The position numbers were made by a program, and so were the translations under genes. Under the pieces are notes generated by a model. That model ran no database searches. It had not been told where the DNA came from and saw only the letters and a list, made by a program, of their open reading frames with translations. A stretch of 64,000 nucleotides of DNA from Ptychodera flava (taxonomy: Eukaryota; Hemichordata; Enteropneusta; Ptychoderidae), in NCBI RefSeq assembly GCF_041260155.1, contig NC_091944.1:26537832-26601831 (forward strand), written 5' to 3'. Positions 35,731 to 50,800 of the stretch are shown here, piece after piece; the stretch's first letter is position 1, and each line of letters begins with the position of its first letter.

Positions 35731-37398
35731 CCGGCTATTAGCACGGAAATTTATTATCGTGTCAACATGTATAGCTATGAATGAGACACTTGAACAGACA
35801 ATAACCAGGAAATAAAATTGACATGGGGAAATAGATTTAGACAGGCAAATATGTGGCACATTTTTGTGAACGTCACCGGAACCAGGATATAACTGTAACG
35901 TTGATGGATTTTCCAGTACCTGTTTATAAAATACAGTTTCTTGTCCCTATTCCTCACAGATCGTGTTGAAATGTTCAACTTTTCAACATGACCTGTACAT
36001 GCGTAATATTTCATACACGTTCCGAAGTCTTGTTGTGCATTGGTGCGCGGATTCGAATGGATTTTTGTTATAATAATATCGCATATTGTTCGCTTTCAAT
36101 GCATCTGATTTGCAAGACGAATCCATTTTTATTTAACCGTACTGTGGATCGAGAGAAGAACAATAAATTGATTGTCTATGCTTTATAGTGAGAATATCAT
36201 GAAAATATTATGAAGCGAATGTCTCTTTAGGGAGCACGTGCGATTTTAAATTTTCAGCACACTTCAAAAGTTTGCAAAATAGGCCTAATTCTTTAAATAA
36301 AATTAAACGCGTTCACCCAGCTACGGTAGGACGGACCGTGTTTCAACCGAGGAGTGGGTAACAATCCAGGAGGCGAATTCCCCGTCAACCCAAAGTTATG
36401 TTATGTTATTCTACTTATAATAAATGTACAACTGATATCTAGGTGTGCAGCACAACAATATGGCCGCCAATGTACAGCCGCATCTAAAATCTGGACATAC
36501 ATACCTCCTCAGTGAGATAACATAAAAATGAATAAGGATACAGAGTTTAGGGTTTTAATGCCAAAAACATTTCCATAGAATTCCTTATGTAATAGTTTGT
36601 GTATTCCACAAAGGATGTAGATAACATTTGATGTCACTTTGCCGGTATTGTTTATTCCATCTTTAGGCATTTCACTATTTTTTTATTCCGACATCGCCAG
36701 CACTATGTTCCTTCAATGAAGAGTGATTTAAAATTGTCAACATTCGGTTTATAGTTCATCTTGACGAAGACACACAAAATAAAGTTTTCCCATTATATTT
36801 ATCACCAAGCCTCCAGGGAAATTTTCAAGTGTAAATCCTTTACAATGCATATTTTTCACTATTACATTTTTGTCCTCATTGCACTGTCTTGTGCATGGGT
36901 TTTCTGTTTACATCTAGTCAAAGTTATGTTAGCAGTCACAGACCAGTTCTGAATTAGATTCTCTGCAAAGAGAGTTCGACAGGCTAGATTAATGGAAAAG
37001 TTTCGTCTTTGTTTATACAGCCATCAGCGTATTGTTTAACGAAATACCCTTTTTGATTACTTCTCGTTCATACATGTAGTAACATGTATATATTCATGTA
37101 TGTTCTGCCAGACCAGATATTATTGTATTCTGTATGGACGGTGTGCTTATAAAAACATACGATTATCTTTATCTCTGATTGAGGGCGCTTCACAACGCCA
37201 ACATAAAAAAAAATAGAAATTAAAAAGAATACAATACGCATCTCATTAGTTTGATATTTATAGTTAGAAAATAATCTTCAATATGACAACTGAATATATA
37301 TCTTAACTTTTTAATTTTGAAAAAAAATCACAATTTTCACAATTTACTTTACGAATCGGAGGCATGAAATCTTGTATCGCTATCAGTATCGTATCCAA

Positions 37399-37416
37399 AT
37401 GGCGGCTACTTCGAAG
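37399..37416 (+). CDS. Candidate alternative first coding exon of the MYND gene
   Basis: ATGGCGGCTACTTCGAAG is followed at once by a GTGAGT donor and ends at phase 0. Phase 0 entry is possible at a CAG at 38704-38706 inside the exon called at 38689, which would replace the first six residues. The short MAATSK start with a strong donor looks like a real 5' exon, but no transcript evidence is available. Confidence 0.4.
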
Positions 37417-37846
37417 GTGAGTGTCGTCTGGTCTTTTCTAAAACTTTTCGTTTTGATTCGGATACAGGTATGCCTTTCGTAAAATTTTAGTTTCTAATTG
37501 CTAAATAATGCTCACTTATCAAGTTTGCCTTGGTAGAAAGTTGCACAATCCTTCCGCGTGATTTCCAACTGCATTTGCACTGCTGTCAACTGTGATGCAC
37601 AGAACCATGGAGGTAGCACCTAGGTAGCACCAAGCCCCTAAATAAGAGTCTGGCGAGTGTTCGGCTTTGGTTACGCCGCCTCCAAACTTCAGGTAGCACA
37701 ACGACAGAACCTATAGTGCCCATACATACATGATGTAGCCAACGTGTATGTCGGCAGTGTGTAACTTTTCGTTGGACACTAGACAGGCGGCGCAGCCGAC
37801 AGCCAAACTGCAGTCCCGACATGTATTACTGGGGCTACTACAGGTT

Positions 37847-38137
37847 CTAGCTTTCATTTCGAACTCTTGACTGGGTAGTTTTGTGTTTTACTTTGGCGGT
37901 CTTCCACAGGTAGAGTCGAGTGGCATTTAAGCTTTGGCTACTGCCAGTACTACAGGCGCTTGTGAATGCTCTCACAAAAATGCGAACAAGCAGTGCATCC
38001 CTGGTATACAACTTCATGTACATCTTCTTTGGATCTTCAACTTCTTTAACATTGGCCCAGAGTCGCTTGTGGCTAGGTACACTGTGAAGGCCCTTTGTTC
38101 TGTTTTTCGGCCTTGAGCGTTTCTTACTTTTCGCCAT
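37847..38137 (-). other. Basic open frame of unknown status on the minus strand
   Basis: From ATG at 38137 in a good context, the frame encodes MAKSKKRSRPKNRTKG followed by a mixed sequence ending at 37847. The start resembles small basic ribosomal or nucleolar proteins, but the remainder matches nothing I know. It could be a decayed processed copy or chance. It lies in the putative first intron of the MYND gene. Confidence 0.2.
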
Positions 38138-38688
38138 GTCGTATCTCTCAGTTGCTTGTAAGTTGTGTCCTTTTGTACTTGACCACAATTGTAAAGTTGT
38201 ACTTGTAGGGCTAAGTAAGGATCATGGCAATCCCATTTTTAGCAAGCATGTAGTAGGGCAAATGAGATATGGCAGACAAACATTGATCACAAAGGTTATT
38301 CAAAGCATGGAGGTAGTAGTACCTCAAAGGTTGTTCAAAGTGTTTACCTAATAACTCAATTATACTTCATGTGTACGATTTGGTGCACAAATTTGTGCAT
38401 AACGAAATGTTGGTGACATTGTGATACCTGATCATAACAAATACTTATACCGATTTCTGCTTTTATATTGCTGCGAAGTAAACAATGTATGACCATAGTA
38501 TGTTTCTACAACCACTGTACAGCAATGCAAATGCATGCAACTATGGATCCGTTCACTGTGTTTTGTTCACCTGTAGATTTGTGTTATTGCATTCTAAAAA
38601 GTTATCTTCTGATGCTTTCATTTAGGAAGCTGAGATATCACCCATGTTAATGTGATGACCTGATAACTCGCTTTATACTGTGAGCATC

Positions 38689-38814
38689 ATGTCGACAACT
38701 GTCCAGTATATGGATGTTCATGACCAAGTTATATACACACCATATGGATGGTGTGCATTCCCTCAACTTGATCATTTCAACACTGATCTCCTGTTGGAGG
38801 TCCTGCTTTCCAAG
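38689..38814 (+). CDS. MYND gene exon 1
   Basis: ATG at 38689 (MSTTVQYMDVHDQV) to a GTAAGC donor at 38815, leaving at phase 0. It includes YTPYGWCAFPQLDHF and LLLEVLLSK. Confidence 0.7.
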
Positions 38815-41800
38815 GTAAGCAAATCTTTGGATAGAAAAATGCTTATTAGAGGAGAGTTGTTTCATCAATGTCAAAAAAAGTTATGGCATGAAAAAGGGAG
38901 TTAGAAGGATAAAGATAGAGATATGGTAGCTAAACAATAGTGAAAGGATTTTGGGAAGGGGAGGGCACAACACAGGATAAAAGTCCAAAAAGAGGACATG
39001 AAAGGAGGGGCAGAAAAGTAGTAATCAAAAAGGAGGGGAAGGAAAAAAATATCTGTAAAAATTATTTTAAAATGTTTCAAGCATATGAAGAATCTAATGG
39101 ATTGTGGCATTGAGAAATAATCTCTGTATCATTGAGATTTGCAAAATCTGTTGCAGCTAGATATACTATTGTGTACATAAGTCCTTCATTTTAATCAGTA
39201 TATTTAATATTAAATTTGAAACACACAGGATGGGAATGGTCAACCAGCTATCTGGAAAACAGCTGAAATACCAGTGACTGAAAATGGCAGCTATTGTCTT
39301 TCAACTGTTGGTAAGTATTTGGTGTACAGTGTCATGTAGATCTTCCAGAGTAAATGTCTACCTCTAGAATCATTTCATACATAGATATATATCAAAATTA
39401 TAGATTTCTAGTTCAAATAGATTCTCAATCCCATAATTTCTTCACATTTTTATTATTTAAAACTTGTCATAAACAATGATCACATTCCCACGCAATCAGG
39501 AGAGAAAACCAAAAGAAGATTGTTTATGAAATACAATTTTACTTTTAATTTTTTAATTTTACAGTTACTGATAGGTATTGACCCAGCAGAACTTTAGAGG
39601 AGCAGAGAAAAAGAGTTTGTTGACTTGGTGAAGTTTTTAAAGGGTAACATTGACTCAGTGGAATATCTGAAGCAGAACGGAGTATTTGTTTGCAAAGGTT
39701 TTTGAATGCGGGTGAAAACTTCTGGACATTGTTTCACTTATTAACAATGGGTAACCCTGGTAGTTCTGCTTGACAGGGGTCTCTCTCCAGGGATACTAGC
39801 CTTTAAACCACAGGAACTGTGCAGGATATTATCTGATAAAATAAATGTTTTGAAGGGGAACATTTTTGGATCACTGTTAACACTGGACTAATACAGTGTA
39901 AGGTCTGCTGCCAACAATGAAAAATATTGAGACATTTTAGAAAACTTGACTTTTTGTAACTTTATTGTTTACAGCTTTGATGCAACTTGAAGCACTTTTC
40001 AACTTGAGTCAAGTCATGTTTGCTCTGTACAATGGAAACATCAAGCAAGCCACTTTCAGAGATATTCAATTACGCCATGCATCCAGAGATATCAGAACTG
40101 CTGGTTTTAGGAAACTTGGTAATGACTTTCCTCATGTTGATTACGAATCTTTGAAAATGTCCATGAAAATTAATTATCTCTAGCAGTCCAAGTTTTTATG
40201 AAGGATGTACATGTAATTTGAAATATAGTTTGCAAAATCAAGTGGAAAAAGTTTGTTTTGCAACTCTAGACGTTCCAAGTGAGAAATTGTCTTACCTACA
40301 ATCTTTTTAGTCAGTGTTTTCGTGTAAAGGGACAACGGTGAACTGGTAAATTAGATTTCAGTTTGCTTGCTACATTGCCCTGTGTTGTGTGAAAAGTGTA
40401 TTGGAGCCAGGAAATTGCCAGATGAAATCTTTAATTTGGTTGTGGCCTTTATGCCATAAGGGCTTCGGCAAAATTTCAAAATATAAAACACAACCAGTGA
40501 CTGTGCACCATATGTTTCCGTGGTTGTTAACCTTCATTTGCTTTGTAGATTTTGCATAGCTTTTCCACCTATGTAAATAAATTGATTATTGAATTGATTA
40601 GTGATGCGGGGGCCATTGAAATATGACATATGCAGATAAGGCAAAACAAGAAAGCATGTGTTTAACTCCATTGCATCAAAGATATTTTGAAAGGCAAATG
40701 ACATGTTGTCATCATTGCATGTAAACACTATCCACCTTTGCTTTCCACTGATAGGTTCTGGAGGGAGCAATATGAGAGAAGCATTGCATTCAGTTGCATG
40801 GGATATCGTAGAAGCTGGAGCATTACCTGTTATATTCAGCATGTATAAGGTAACACTATCTGCTTGAAATTGAAATTCAAAACCACTTCAGGCAAAAAAG
40901 GAACAAAAAATTTGCATTTCTTGTAACCCAACCTACCCTATTTAGATGGCTGATTGTGCTCTGTTCGTCACATCTTTGAAAGTAACATACAGATAAATTT
41001 GCTTGGTAGGGAAGGGAAACAATAAGGTTCTGACATATTTGCCAAAAGCATGTGTCAGAAAATGCAGTATTTATTCACGTTATTTATTTTGGACTCGTCC
41101 ACAGCTACTGTCATATCTTGGCTCCTGTGTTTACTCTGTGAAGGTCACAATACATTTACCGTAAAATGTCTAACTATGAATTTTCAACAGAAGAGAAATT
41201 TTATCCTCAAAGAAGACATATCTAAAGAGGTGTTGCAATTATCAAAAACTGAATCGTACAGCGCATATTTTACCAAAGTGATATTTTAGCTTGTCATGTG
41301 TATATGCTTGTTTGTCCATATATTGCAAAGTGATACCCTAGTTTATGCAGATCCCGTGTACATAGATGATGCAGTTTGCATTTATGCGAATTTTGCGTTA
41401 ATTGAAATATGGTTTTCTGTATAAGGGTGGTGTAATCACAGTCCCTCCACAAAAACATGGTGTAATGAAACCAGTAAACTACATGGTTTCCAATTCCCCA
41501 GCCATGTTACCAGGTTTCCCTCAAAGGCAATCATAGTACAGGACAGCAGCAATGTTACAGTATTTCCAAACCATTGCTTATTATCCTAAACCCTAGCAAA
41601 AATCATGAGCTCATCATATGTACTCATTATCATGTCAAAAATAAAATATTAAATAAGAAATGTCATTATAGCTATGCAAGAACTTAAATACTACCATGGA
41701 TGGCATTATCATGAAAAATGCACAACAAAAGTGCCTTCTCTTCTTTTGCATAATTTACGACAAAGAAAAGGCAAAATATCAATGTTTGTAAATTTTTCAC

Positions 41801-44800
41801 TTTTTAAAAAAATTTTTGCAACATATTAAATTGTTTGTTCTCACTAAAGTTAAACTGATATATTTTTCAACCAGCGATATTTGAATATGAAAACGAGTAT
41901 GACACCAAAATATAACTCTATTTTTTCTAGAATCCAGTTTTGCCCATAGTGAAATTTTTTATTTTTTGTAGAATCCAGTTTTGCCTATAGTGAAGCAGAA
42001 GACTCTAGACACACTGACTAATGTACTGAATGTGGAAAAGATCTCAAAACACATCTTGCGGGAAGACGGCTGGTTCCTCAGGGAGACTGTCTCACTCATC
42101 AATGGCGGTGATCTCAGCAGTGAGAAAACTCCAGCTGCTAGCTGTATCAGTAGAATGATTGCTGCTATTCTGTGTTTAAGGTAGGTTCATGCAAATAACC
42201 TGAAGTACATGTACATACCCTGTATCAAACTCCATTAGCTTGACGTTTTGATGTATCTCTCTGTATATCTAATATGTGAATACAGTACAGTTTCTTGCTC
42301 TACTTCCCAAATCAAGGCAAATGTTACTGTTGAGAACTAAAATTAAATTAAAATTGTTATAAAATTTTATGAGATATTGTCCCACAGAGCTTGTTGGTTG
42401 GGAGTATTTCAATGGCAGTACATCTTTCAGGTTTTGTAACCTGCATATTAGGTTGTAAATTGAACTCTAGATTTTAAATTTATATCCGGTAATCCAAATG
42501 AACAACTTGGAATAAAGAAAGAACAAATACAGTATTGTTTACTAGATCCATTTTTTTTATGTGACATATCTTTTTCCTTTAGCTAAATGGTAGCAGATGG
42601 ATAATTGCTGCATTCTGTCAAAATCATCTGTGGGTACAAGTTGGACAATCTGTACCCATAGACTCGTATAATGATTTTCTCTCACATGAGTTTTTTTCAA
42701 CAAATTTTCATAAACCTTTTGCCATCTGAATGCATTTACCTACTCTCCACTATGGTTTGGTCCAATTCCATTGTTTTTATGGCAAAGTAGGACCTCATCA
42801 TGAGGAATGGGGCTGAAAGGGTGATATATGTGTAAATCTTGCAGGCTGAAGAAAGAATTCAACACCCTTGTAGAATTGAAATATGCAGATGTTGTGCTGT
42901 CTGTCCTGGAAGACAAGACTCTCTCAGAGGATAGGACCAAAGAATTCTGTAAATTTGAGACCATAACACTTCAGTCAATCTCCATGCTGTTACAAGATGG
43001 TCAGTACGTAAGCTGCAATCAGGAAATTAGGTACTCATTGTCCTTTGATGTCTGCATACACCAACAAAACCACTTTAGGACTTTATGTTCCCGCAGAGGA
43101 ATTCAGTCACCCGTATCTATGGAGGCCATTCAAAAACTAGGGCGTAGCTGATACTGTATATTTTGCTACTGATGTTATTGTATGAGTAGACATGGCTGAT
43201 AATCATCTTTTATAATGTATTGATACATACAAATTTTTGATGACATAGTGAGTTGAAACTGTTTTACAGATGACTTGGTAACCCTGTTTACAAGTTGTAC
43301 ATGTTATTCACTTACAACTCTCACTAACAACAGTCACTATCACAAGTATCCTATTTCCCAACACAAACGGCACTAGAAGTTGATTGATCAACAGAAACTC
43401 ATAAGTGTGCTGAAAGTGAACAGTTGAATATCTGTAGTAATGACAATGGTGATGATCTTTTTTGCAAAGAATCCTCAGTGATTGCAGTCATCACTGATTA
43501 CAGTCATCATTTGCAAACAACCTTACAGATATAACAGTATCATAGGCCTGTGTTTTGCACAAGAATTAAAAAAGAACTGTGTGAAGTAAAATCTCAGGCC
43601 ATTTTGAGTATGCAGCTTCTTGTTGTGCTGTTAAGTAGTGTGCATGAATAGTTGAAATAATGTTGACTTGTGATGGTACAAGAAAACAGAAACATTACCT
43701 TTCCTCATGCTAGTTTAGTTTCTTTGTGCTTTTCTATTGCAAAATAATGTTTTTACATTTTTGTGCACATTAGCATTATCAACAGTATATATGATATCCA
43801 TGATTTTACTCAAAGTTTGTTTGATAGTGATTTCTTTTTATGATGATGTAAATACAGTATTGATTAGATATCAGCAAAAAGATGGGTCATATTTATCATC
43901 ATTTTGGAATTCTGATTACATGTTTCCTAACTTTTGATTCACAGCAACCAGCTATATTCTTATGCATATGAATGTATAATGCAATGGCAAATTGAGGATT
44001 CACAACCAGGTAAGAACATAATCCTGCAATCTTTATTGATAGGAATCTCAGAAATGAATTTAAAACATAGATCAAAGCAAACTGAGATCCGCAAGTGCAA
44101 TTTTGGATGACAAAAGGAATTGATCTTAAAGTTAATGTTATACAAACATTTAAAATTGCCAACAAACAGTATTTTCTTACAAGAATATAAAATAGGAATT
44201 AAGCTATTCTTTACCTGTTGCCACAATTACCATAAAACTTAAGAATAAACAAAAATGTTGAGAGCATTAAGTAAGAGTTCATTTACCTGCCTCTTTTGAC
44301 CTTAAGTATTCCTATAAGTTCTATCGCTCTATCTGAAGCGACTTCAGTGAAATTCTTTGTTTGCCCTTCTCAAATTTGTCCAAAACCTACCCTCCTGCAA
44401 AGTAAAAAACCAAACACACGGTGACAGAAATAAAACAAAATATAACTATATATTTACTCATTTTTCACCGGATTTCTTTACAATACACAGGAAAAAAGCT
44501 AGTTTTGTTTTTCATAATTTTGCATGAAAACCTATTTGCCCATGGTCAGCAAACATAATTTTATCAAAGACATCTAACAGTATTCATGGGATCAAATACG
44601 ATTACATCATTGTCAGGAGACCTGATTATTTTTTCAAATATGAAATTTAAATGTATGGAGTTGCAAAGGAATGCACATTTGTCTAAGGTAGTATATGTGC
44701 CTTGAAAGCGAAAAACAAACTTTTGCTCAAACTTTCACCAATGAAACTTTCAACCATTCTCTTACCAAATCAAGAAATCAAGAATAAATCAGGGGTCACC

Positions 44801-47800
44801 ATGCAAAGTGTTTCATCAGAGAAACAAATTACCTAACATTTACCAATATTTGAAATTCAAATGGCCACCATCCCTTTATAAACTGGGGGGGGGGGGGGGG
44901 GGGAAGGGGAATTTTAATTTTAAAATAACTAAGATGATGAAACTTTTCCTTACTCAAAGAGCTTTAAAATGAGCCCATGAAAGCGTTAGCTCAGAAAAGT
45001 GTTGAAAACAGCAAGAATCTGAAATGTCTTTCCCTGAGGTGCATTCTACTTTAAGGTGGAGCTGCATGTTGCCAACACACTTTTTTCGAAGCAATATTTC
45101 TCATTAATGATTACAAGGAAACCCCCTCATACTATATATTTTCAAAAAGCAGAGACTCTTAAGTTTAATGTTGTAGCAGTAGTTTACTCGAAGGATGAAG
45201 TGTGTGTATAATTGGGGTAAAAAACCTCAATTTTGGTATTAATGATAAAAATTAATTTAAGTCAAAAACTTGATGCTATTTTCTGAAATGTAATATTTCA
45301 TTAGAAAGAAGAGTATATGTAGAAAAAAACGACAATTTTATTTTGCATTATCTATCCTCATTCTAAAATAGCAAGGGTTGAAAGACTGACACTCAAAAGT
45401 GATTAAAATTATGATTAGCAAATTTAAAATGCCTCTGATTCAAAATGTAAGAACTTTATTGCCAAACAAAATAGTCGTTTTGTTATGCAGCATTTAAAGA
45501 AGACAATGTGAAAATTTCAGAAAATTTGACCCAGCCAGAGTAGAGTTAAATTCTTTGGAAATTTTGAAATTTGGTGATTTGCATACATTTGCATAAATTA
45601 ACACTTCTTTATCATGCAACTCACGACAGCTTGACAAGCTAATATGTGAACCCAACCAATATTTTAATCTTGGGTTGACAAATTCATTAAAATTGAATGA
45701 ATATTTGCAAAAAAGTGATTTTTGAGCAAAATACACTGTGTTGGGTGCAGCACCCCCTTAAATCATGCAATTTATAAACGAAAATACATGGTGTCAAAGG
45801 ACTCCATACTGTGAATGGTGTACTAAGTTGATCACCCAATGTTCCCCTAGGGATAAATTAAAGCATGATAGTCAAAGTACAACATGCAATAATCTCAACC
45901 AGTTCTCCAGATTGGTATGTTTGTCTTGTCTTTTCAGGTTTGACTATTGACTCTTCAGAAGGGAATACTGATGCTGGTTTTGCAACTGGTGGACTCGTGT
46001 TTTCCCTCATTATTCTTGTTCACATCACAAAATCCAGGTAGAGTTAACCTTCAGCAGCTAGGTGCCAACAGTGGCATTTTGTATGTTTTGCTATTATTGT
46101 CTCGTCATGTGTTTTGCTATTGTTTCTGCTTCTGAGAGCAAAAATTGCCATCTATTTTAAAAACTTGTGGAAATGCATCTTTTGTAATGTTGATATCAAA
46201 ATACACATATCTTGCCATTCTGTCATGTACTTCCTCGAATTTTAACCACTGAACAGAACTATTGAAAGGCCAATACTTATGGTATTCACCTTGGCTATTA
46301 ACCCTTTGAGCGCCAAAGTCTATTTTTGTCCCCTACATAAAATAAACCCCTGTCAATTTTTCTCAGATTTTTGCCAAAATTTTGAGAAAAAAACTGTAGC
46401 CAATGAAATGTGATGTCCATTTGGTCCAAAATTATCAAAAAATTACAGAAAAATTCATAAAAATTGGTAAAATTTTGTAATAAAATTTTGGCGGGAGAAA
46501 TTACAGCACTCAAAGGGTTAACTCACTTTTGTAATAGTTGATCAGTTTTCAGGTCAAATGTCGTAACTATCTTTCTGAGTAGAAATGGCATGCTAAATAT
46601 TGCTTGATTCAGTGTTTCATCCAGGATGGTATCAACAGGGGGGATTTTCCCCCGGGCAAGAAAATTTAGGGGGATTTCACCAGTTCATGTGTTCAACTTA
46701 TATCTCTAAGGTGTGACTGGCACCATTTCATGGGGGGCTGTCCCCCTTGACAAATTACTAAGGGGTGCCAACATCCCCCTGTCTAGATGAAACGCTGTTG
46801 ATTGTATTCATATTTTCCGTGTATCTTTGCATCGTTACACTATTGCAAATCAAGTGGTATAGTTAAGCAATAAAGCACACCCAGCGATGGTATCCCACGA
46901 GATTTTGACCAGTTCACGACATATATGCACGTGCATATATGAAGTGAAATGGTCAAAATGGAGTGGTATACCGTCGCTAGGTGTGATTTATTGCTATTAT
47001 ATCATAACAGTATTGGAATTCTGGCGTGGGACGTCATAAAAGGAATTTGCTGAAGCTGAGAGCTCGCTCGTATGCCAGCCGTGGTATATCGCCAATATAC
47101 CATGGTTCTTTTCGTGTCTTGACCAATCAGATCGCTGTCTTTGCACCATCAATATACTGGTATAATATAATTTCCATCTTTACACTATTACAAATCAAGT
47201 GGTATAGTTTCCATCGCAAAGACTCAGTTGCAAAACTAGTCTTACTGAATAGCATCTAATTTCTTTTGTCAGGAAAATTTTCCTCAATGACATCATTTAG
47301 GTATTGAGATGTTGCAGCTGCTGAAATGCTTATTCTAACCGCAGTCTCAACCATACAGTTCCAAATACATGTTACATGTACTGTACATTGAGTCTTTCTT
47401 TATATGATACAATTCTCTCTTCATTGCTATGGCTTTTGATGCATATTCCATTATTTCTTGTTTCTGTTTGTAAAGTAGTGTGTCTTGTTCGACATTTATA
47501 AAGATACCAAGTGTGTATCAAGTCGGTTTGGCTATACTTGAGTAATATTCATTGTTATTGTTGACTGGTGAATTTAAGTTGAGTCTACAATTCATTTTTT
47601 TCACACTCCTGGCTGCTAGCTGGGAGTGAGATTGACAGTGTGATATAAATGATCTCACACTCTGCATAAGTCGAAAGTGTTATGTGACAAGCGTGCTGAT
47701 TTGATAGTAAACATCCTTTTACTTAATGCATGAATGTGTGAAGTGTTATCAAATGGTGCAATGTGTAGTACACCAGAGTAACAGTGCGCAAGGTGACAGA

Positions 47801-50800
47801 GCTGTTATGATTTTGGATGATATACATCATCCAGGTATGATTCTAGTTTGAATTTTACACATTTTGAGGTCATGTGAGAAAAAGAATCTCACAGCCTAAT
47901 GACCTAGCTGGGATAAGATTTCTCACACTTGTTGAGGATATTTTGTCTTATGCTGGGCTGTGGGTTGTGTGAGACAAAATATCCCCAACACTTTTGAGAA
48001 ATCTTTTTTTTTGGTCCTTGAGGGTGTGAGATTCTACTTGTCAACTACTATAGCATTGCATTTTGCATGCACATTGGTTTTTTTTGCAAGGCTTATAGTC
48101 TGTATTTCAACACACTTCAGAGGGAAGAATGAAAAATGAACTTGTTTTTCTGATACAGAGATAAGGAAGGTACTGGTAGTGTCAAAATTTACAGTGATTG
48201 TCCCTTTATTCTTTCAGGATGGAGAAAAAACATTTGCTAGCATCTGACACCAAATTTGAGCATCAGTTGCTTTTCCTATGGGATGCCTATGGACCACAGT
48301 CATCTCTGGGAAGGTAAGATATATCACATGTACATTTATTGTACATCAACAATACAGATATTTCTGTAGACGTGTGCTTTTTTGAAAGGAATTAATTTAC
48401 TAGGGCAATTTTTAGTGGCAGTTTTGTTATTCCACTAATTTTTGTTTTCTATTGTAAAAACCATACTTATTATCTTGTCAGAGATGTTTTGAACCGTTTA
48501 AAACGTAGACTGTTTGTCAGACACTGAATATTTATAATAACTTTCTTGTCTGAACTTGTGTAAGGCTTTTTAGTACATTGAGTTATAGCACAGTCCCTCC
48601 ACCAAAGGTGGAGGGACCGTGGTTATAGCTGTCTGGTGTTAGAGAAAATTTAAAATTTATTTTTTCCCATGGCATTAACACAGCGTAAAGCAGCCCATTT
48701 GAATTTCCAAAATTGGTAAATTTTTGGTAATTTGTTTCTTTAATCCCAGACTTTGCAGGGTAACCTGTGATGTATATTCTTGACTGTGAAAAAAATGGTT
48801 TTAAAGTTTTCATGAACATGGACAAAAGTTTAAACCTTTGAGTTTTGAGATGTACCACCACAAATCAGTGAATTGACTTGACCTTCAACTTCTTTTCATC
48901 AGAATCAACACAGGAGTGATGAATGCAATTGCCGATCTCCACAGTGGCTTGTTTGACCAGGCATTCTTGAGTGATAAGAAGAACTCTGGACTTGCACTCC
49001 CATCCTTGTCCATCCTGAGAAACAAAGTGAAAAGACATTGTTCCAACCATCAGTGTCAAAAAGTTGAAACTAAGGTAAGCAATAATGTACATGTACAGTA
49101 TTTGTTAGACCAGCTGACACGTACATAATTTCTCAGTGTTATACACATCATATTCAATATCAATTCCATTCTTTTTGTTATGACTGCTATGGTTTGTTGT
49201 AAACCATATGAAGTATTTTTTTCTTTAATGATTTGAACAGAAAAAATATCATTTTGTATCACTGAATAATTGTGATGGAACTTCCTCATATCTCTTTTCA
49301 TCATATCACTGTCTTACATCACAAAGTTTAACCTTGGATGTACAGTGTACTGAAAATAATAGAAAAAAGTGAGCAGTTATCTTATATGTCAGTGCATGAA
49401 GTCATTACACAGTCTCTCTATCTTCTAGTAATTCTGTTTCATCGCTATTGTATTATTCATGTATTATTCATGATTAAAACTCCATACCTATAATGTTTGA
49501 TATATTTTTTGTTAATTTTGTTTAAAGGGAAACCTAAGTCCAGCGACATTGACAGTTTATCCCTTCCAAAGTCACCCTTGAATAAAATGCAGCTCAAATT
49601 TGCAACATAATTGCACGCGCTGACGACTACGAAAAGGGACATTGAAGTAGACGACATTTATGGAAATGAGCTCGGAATTCCATGGGCGCGAAAGGGCTCA
49701 TGGGAGGAGCGTGCATGACGTCATCGGCGATACACGAACGTGTGTAACAGCTTACCAAAGCATTGGAGTCTATGACTGCAGCAGTGCAGTTCTGCACGTT
49801 ACGACTCTTTTATGCTCAGTAGCATAAAAAATGATTAACTGTTGTTCACTTGAGTGCAAAAATCACTCAAGGAAGAACAAACTGAGTCAGTTTTTATCGT
49901 CGTCCCACAGAACAGCTTTTTCGAAGACAGTGGCTAAAAGAAAGTCGGGTGAGTTTTAAAATCTTTAAAGATAAAAAGTTATGTTCTACTTCTTTCATGA
50001 TGATTGTTTTATAAGGGATTTCGGGATTCTGATACCGATACAAGACTATACTACACAATGCGGTTCGTATCTTGACATGCTGAGTCAGCCTACTATCGCA
50101 GGTTTTAACCAGATAAATATTAATATTGGCGATTTCGGGACTCTAAAATCCGAAGACGGAAACTACACAAAGCGTCTCTTATCTCGACAGCCCGGGTCTG
50201 CGAAATCGCTGATATATACCCAATAAATATAGTCAATTTCGGGACTATATCTGGTAATATTGATATAACAAGATATACTGGAATGACTTCTCGCCTATTG
50301 TGTCTCGGCACGGCGGGTCTGACAAATCGCCGATATTATATTTACCCGATAAATATCAATTGCGCCGGGACTCCTAGACTAATGCAGACGATTCAGTGTG
50401 GCTGTTTTCGGACGACCTCGGTTTTCGGACATTTAATGACATGCTGTTCGTTGTACTCACTTCGCTCTGTATTGATAGTGTTTTACAAGTCGTGTGACAG
50501 CATATAAGTCAAGTGACGCTGTTATCCCGTTTCGGATATTTTTTCGGTAGAAGCTATTTCGGGCTACAAACTTAGCCACACCGTTCGATACAAGGTGTCG
50601 AACGCAACACACAGAGACAGCCCATGTCCGATATTTAAGCGCCATACACGTCGAAATAAGCTTATAGTTGCGTCGTCCATGGATTAGACGTAACTAATTT
50701 ATCACATATTTTTACAAACAGTTTTCTAAACACATCGAAATTGAAAATCGGGGGTTTGAAGTTTCAAAATATCAATATTTAGCCCCTATAATCACATTCG

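Larger units (their letters stand above)
27375..37398. other. Intergenic region between the GAREM-like and MYND genes
   Basis: I see no host gene in this 10-kb stretch. It holds the 3' UTR of the GAREM-like gene with a candidate poly(A) signal, (ATAC)n, (TC)n and (ATC)n microsatellites, a HINE-like element with a 146-bp satellite array (30264-32222) and the 3' end of a non-LTR element (35311-35730). Other open frames are short, AT-rich and without recognisable domains. Confidence 0.6.

Noticed and set aside
37847..38137. Ribosomal protein L29-like gene beginning MAKSK
   Set aside because: Only the first residues look similar; the rest does not match in any frame, so only an unknown frame is listed.
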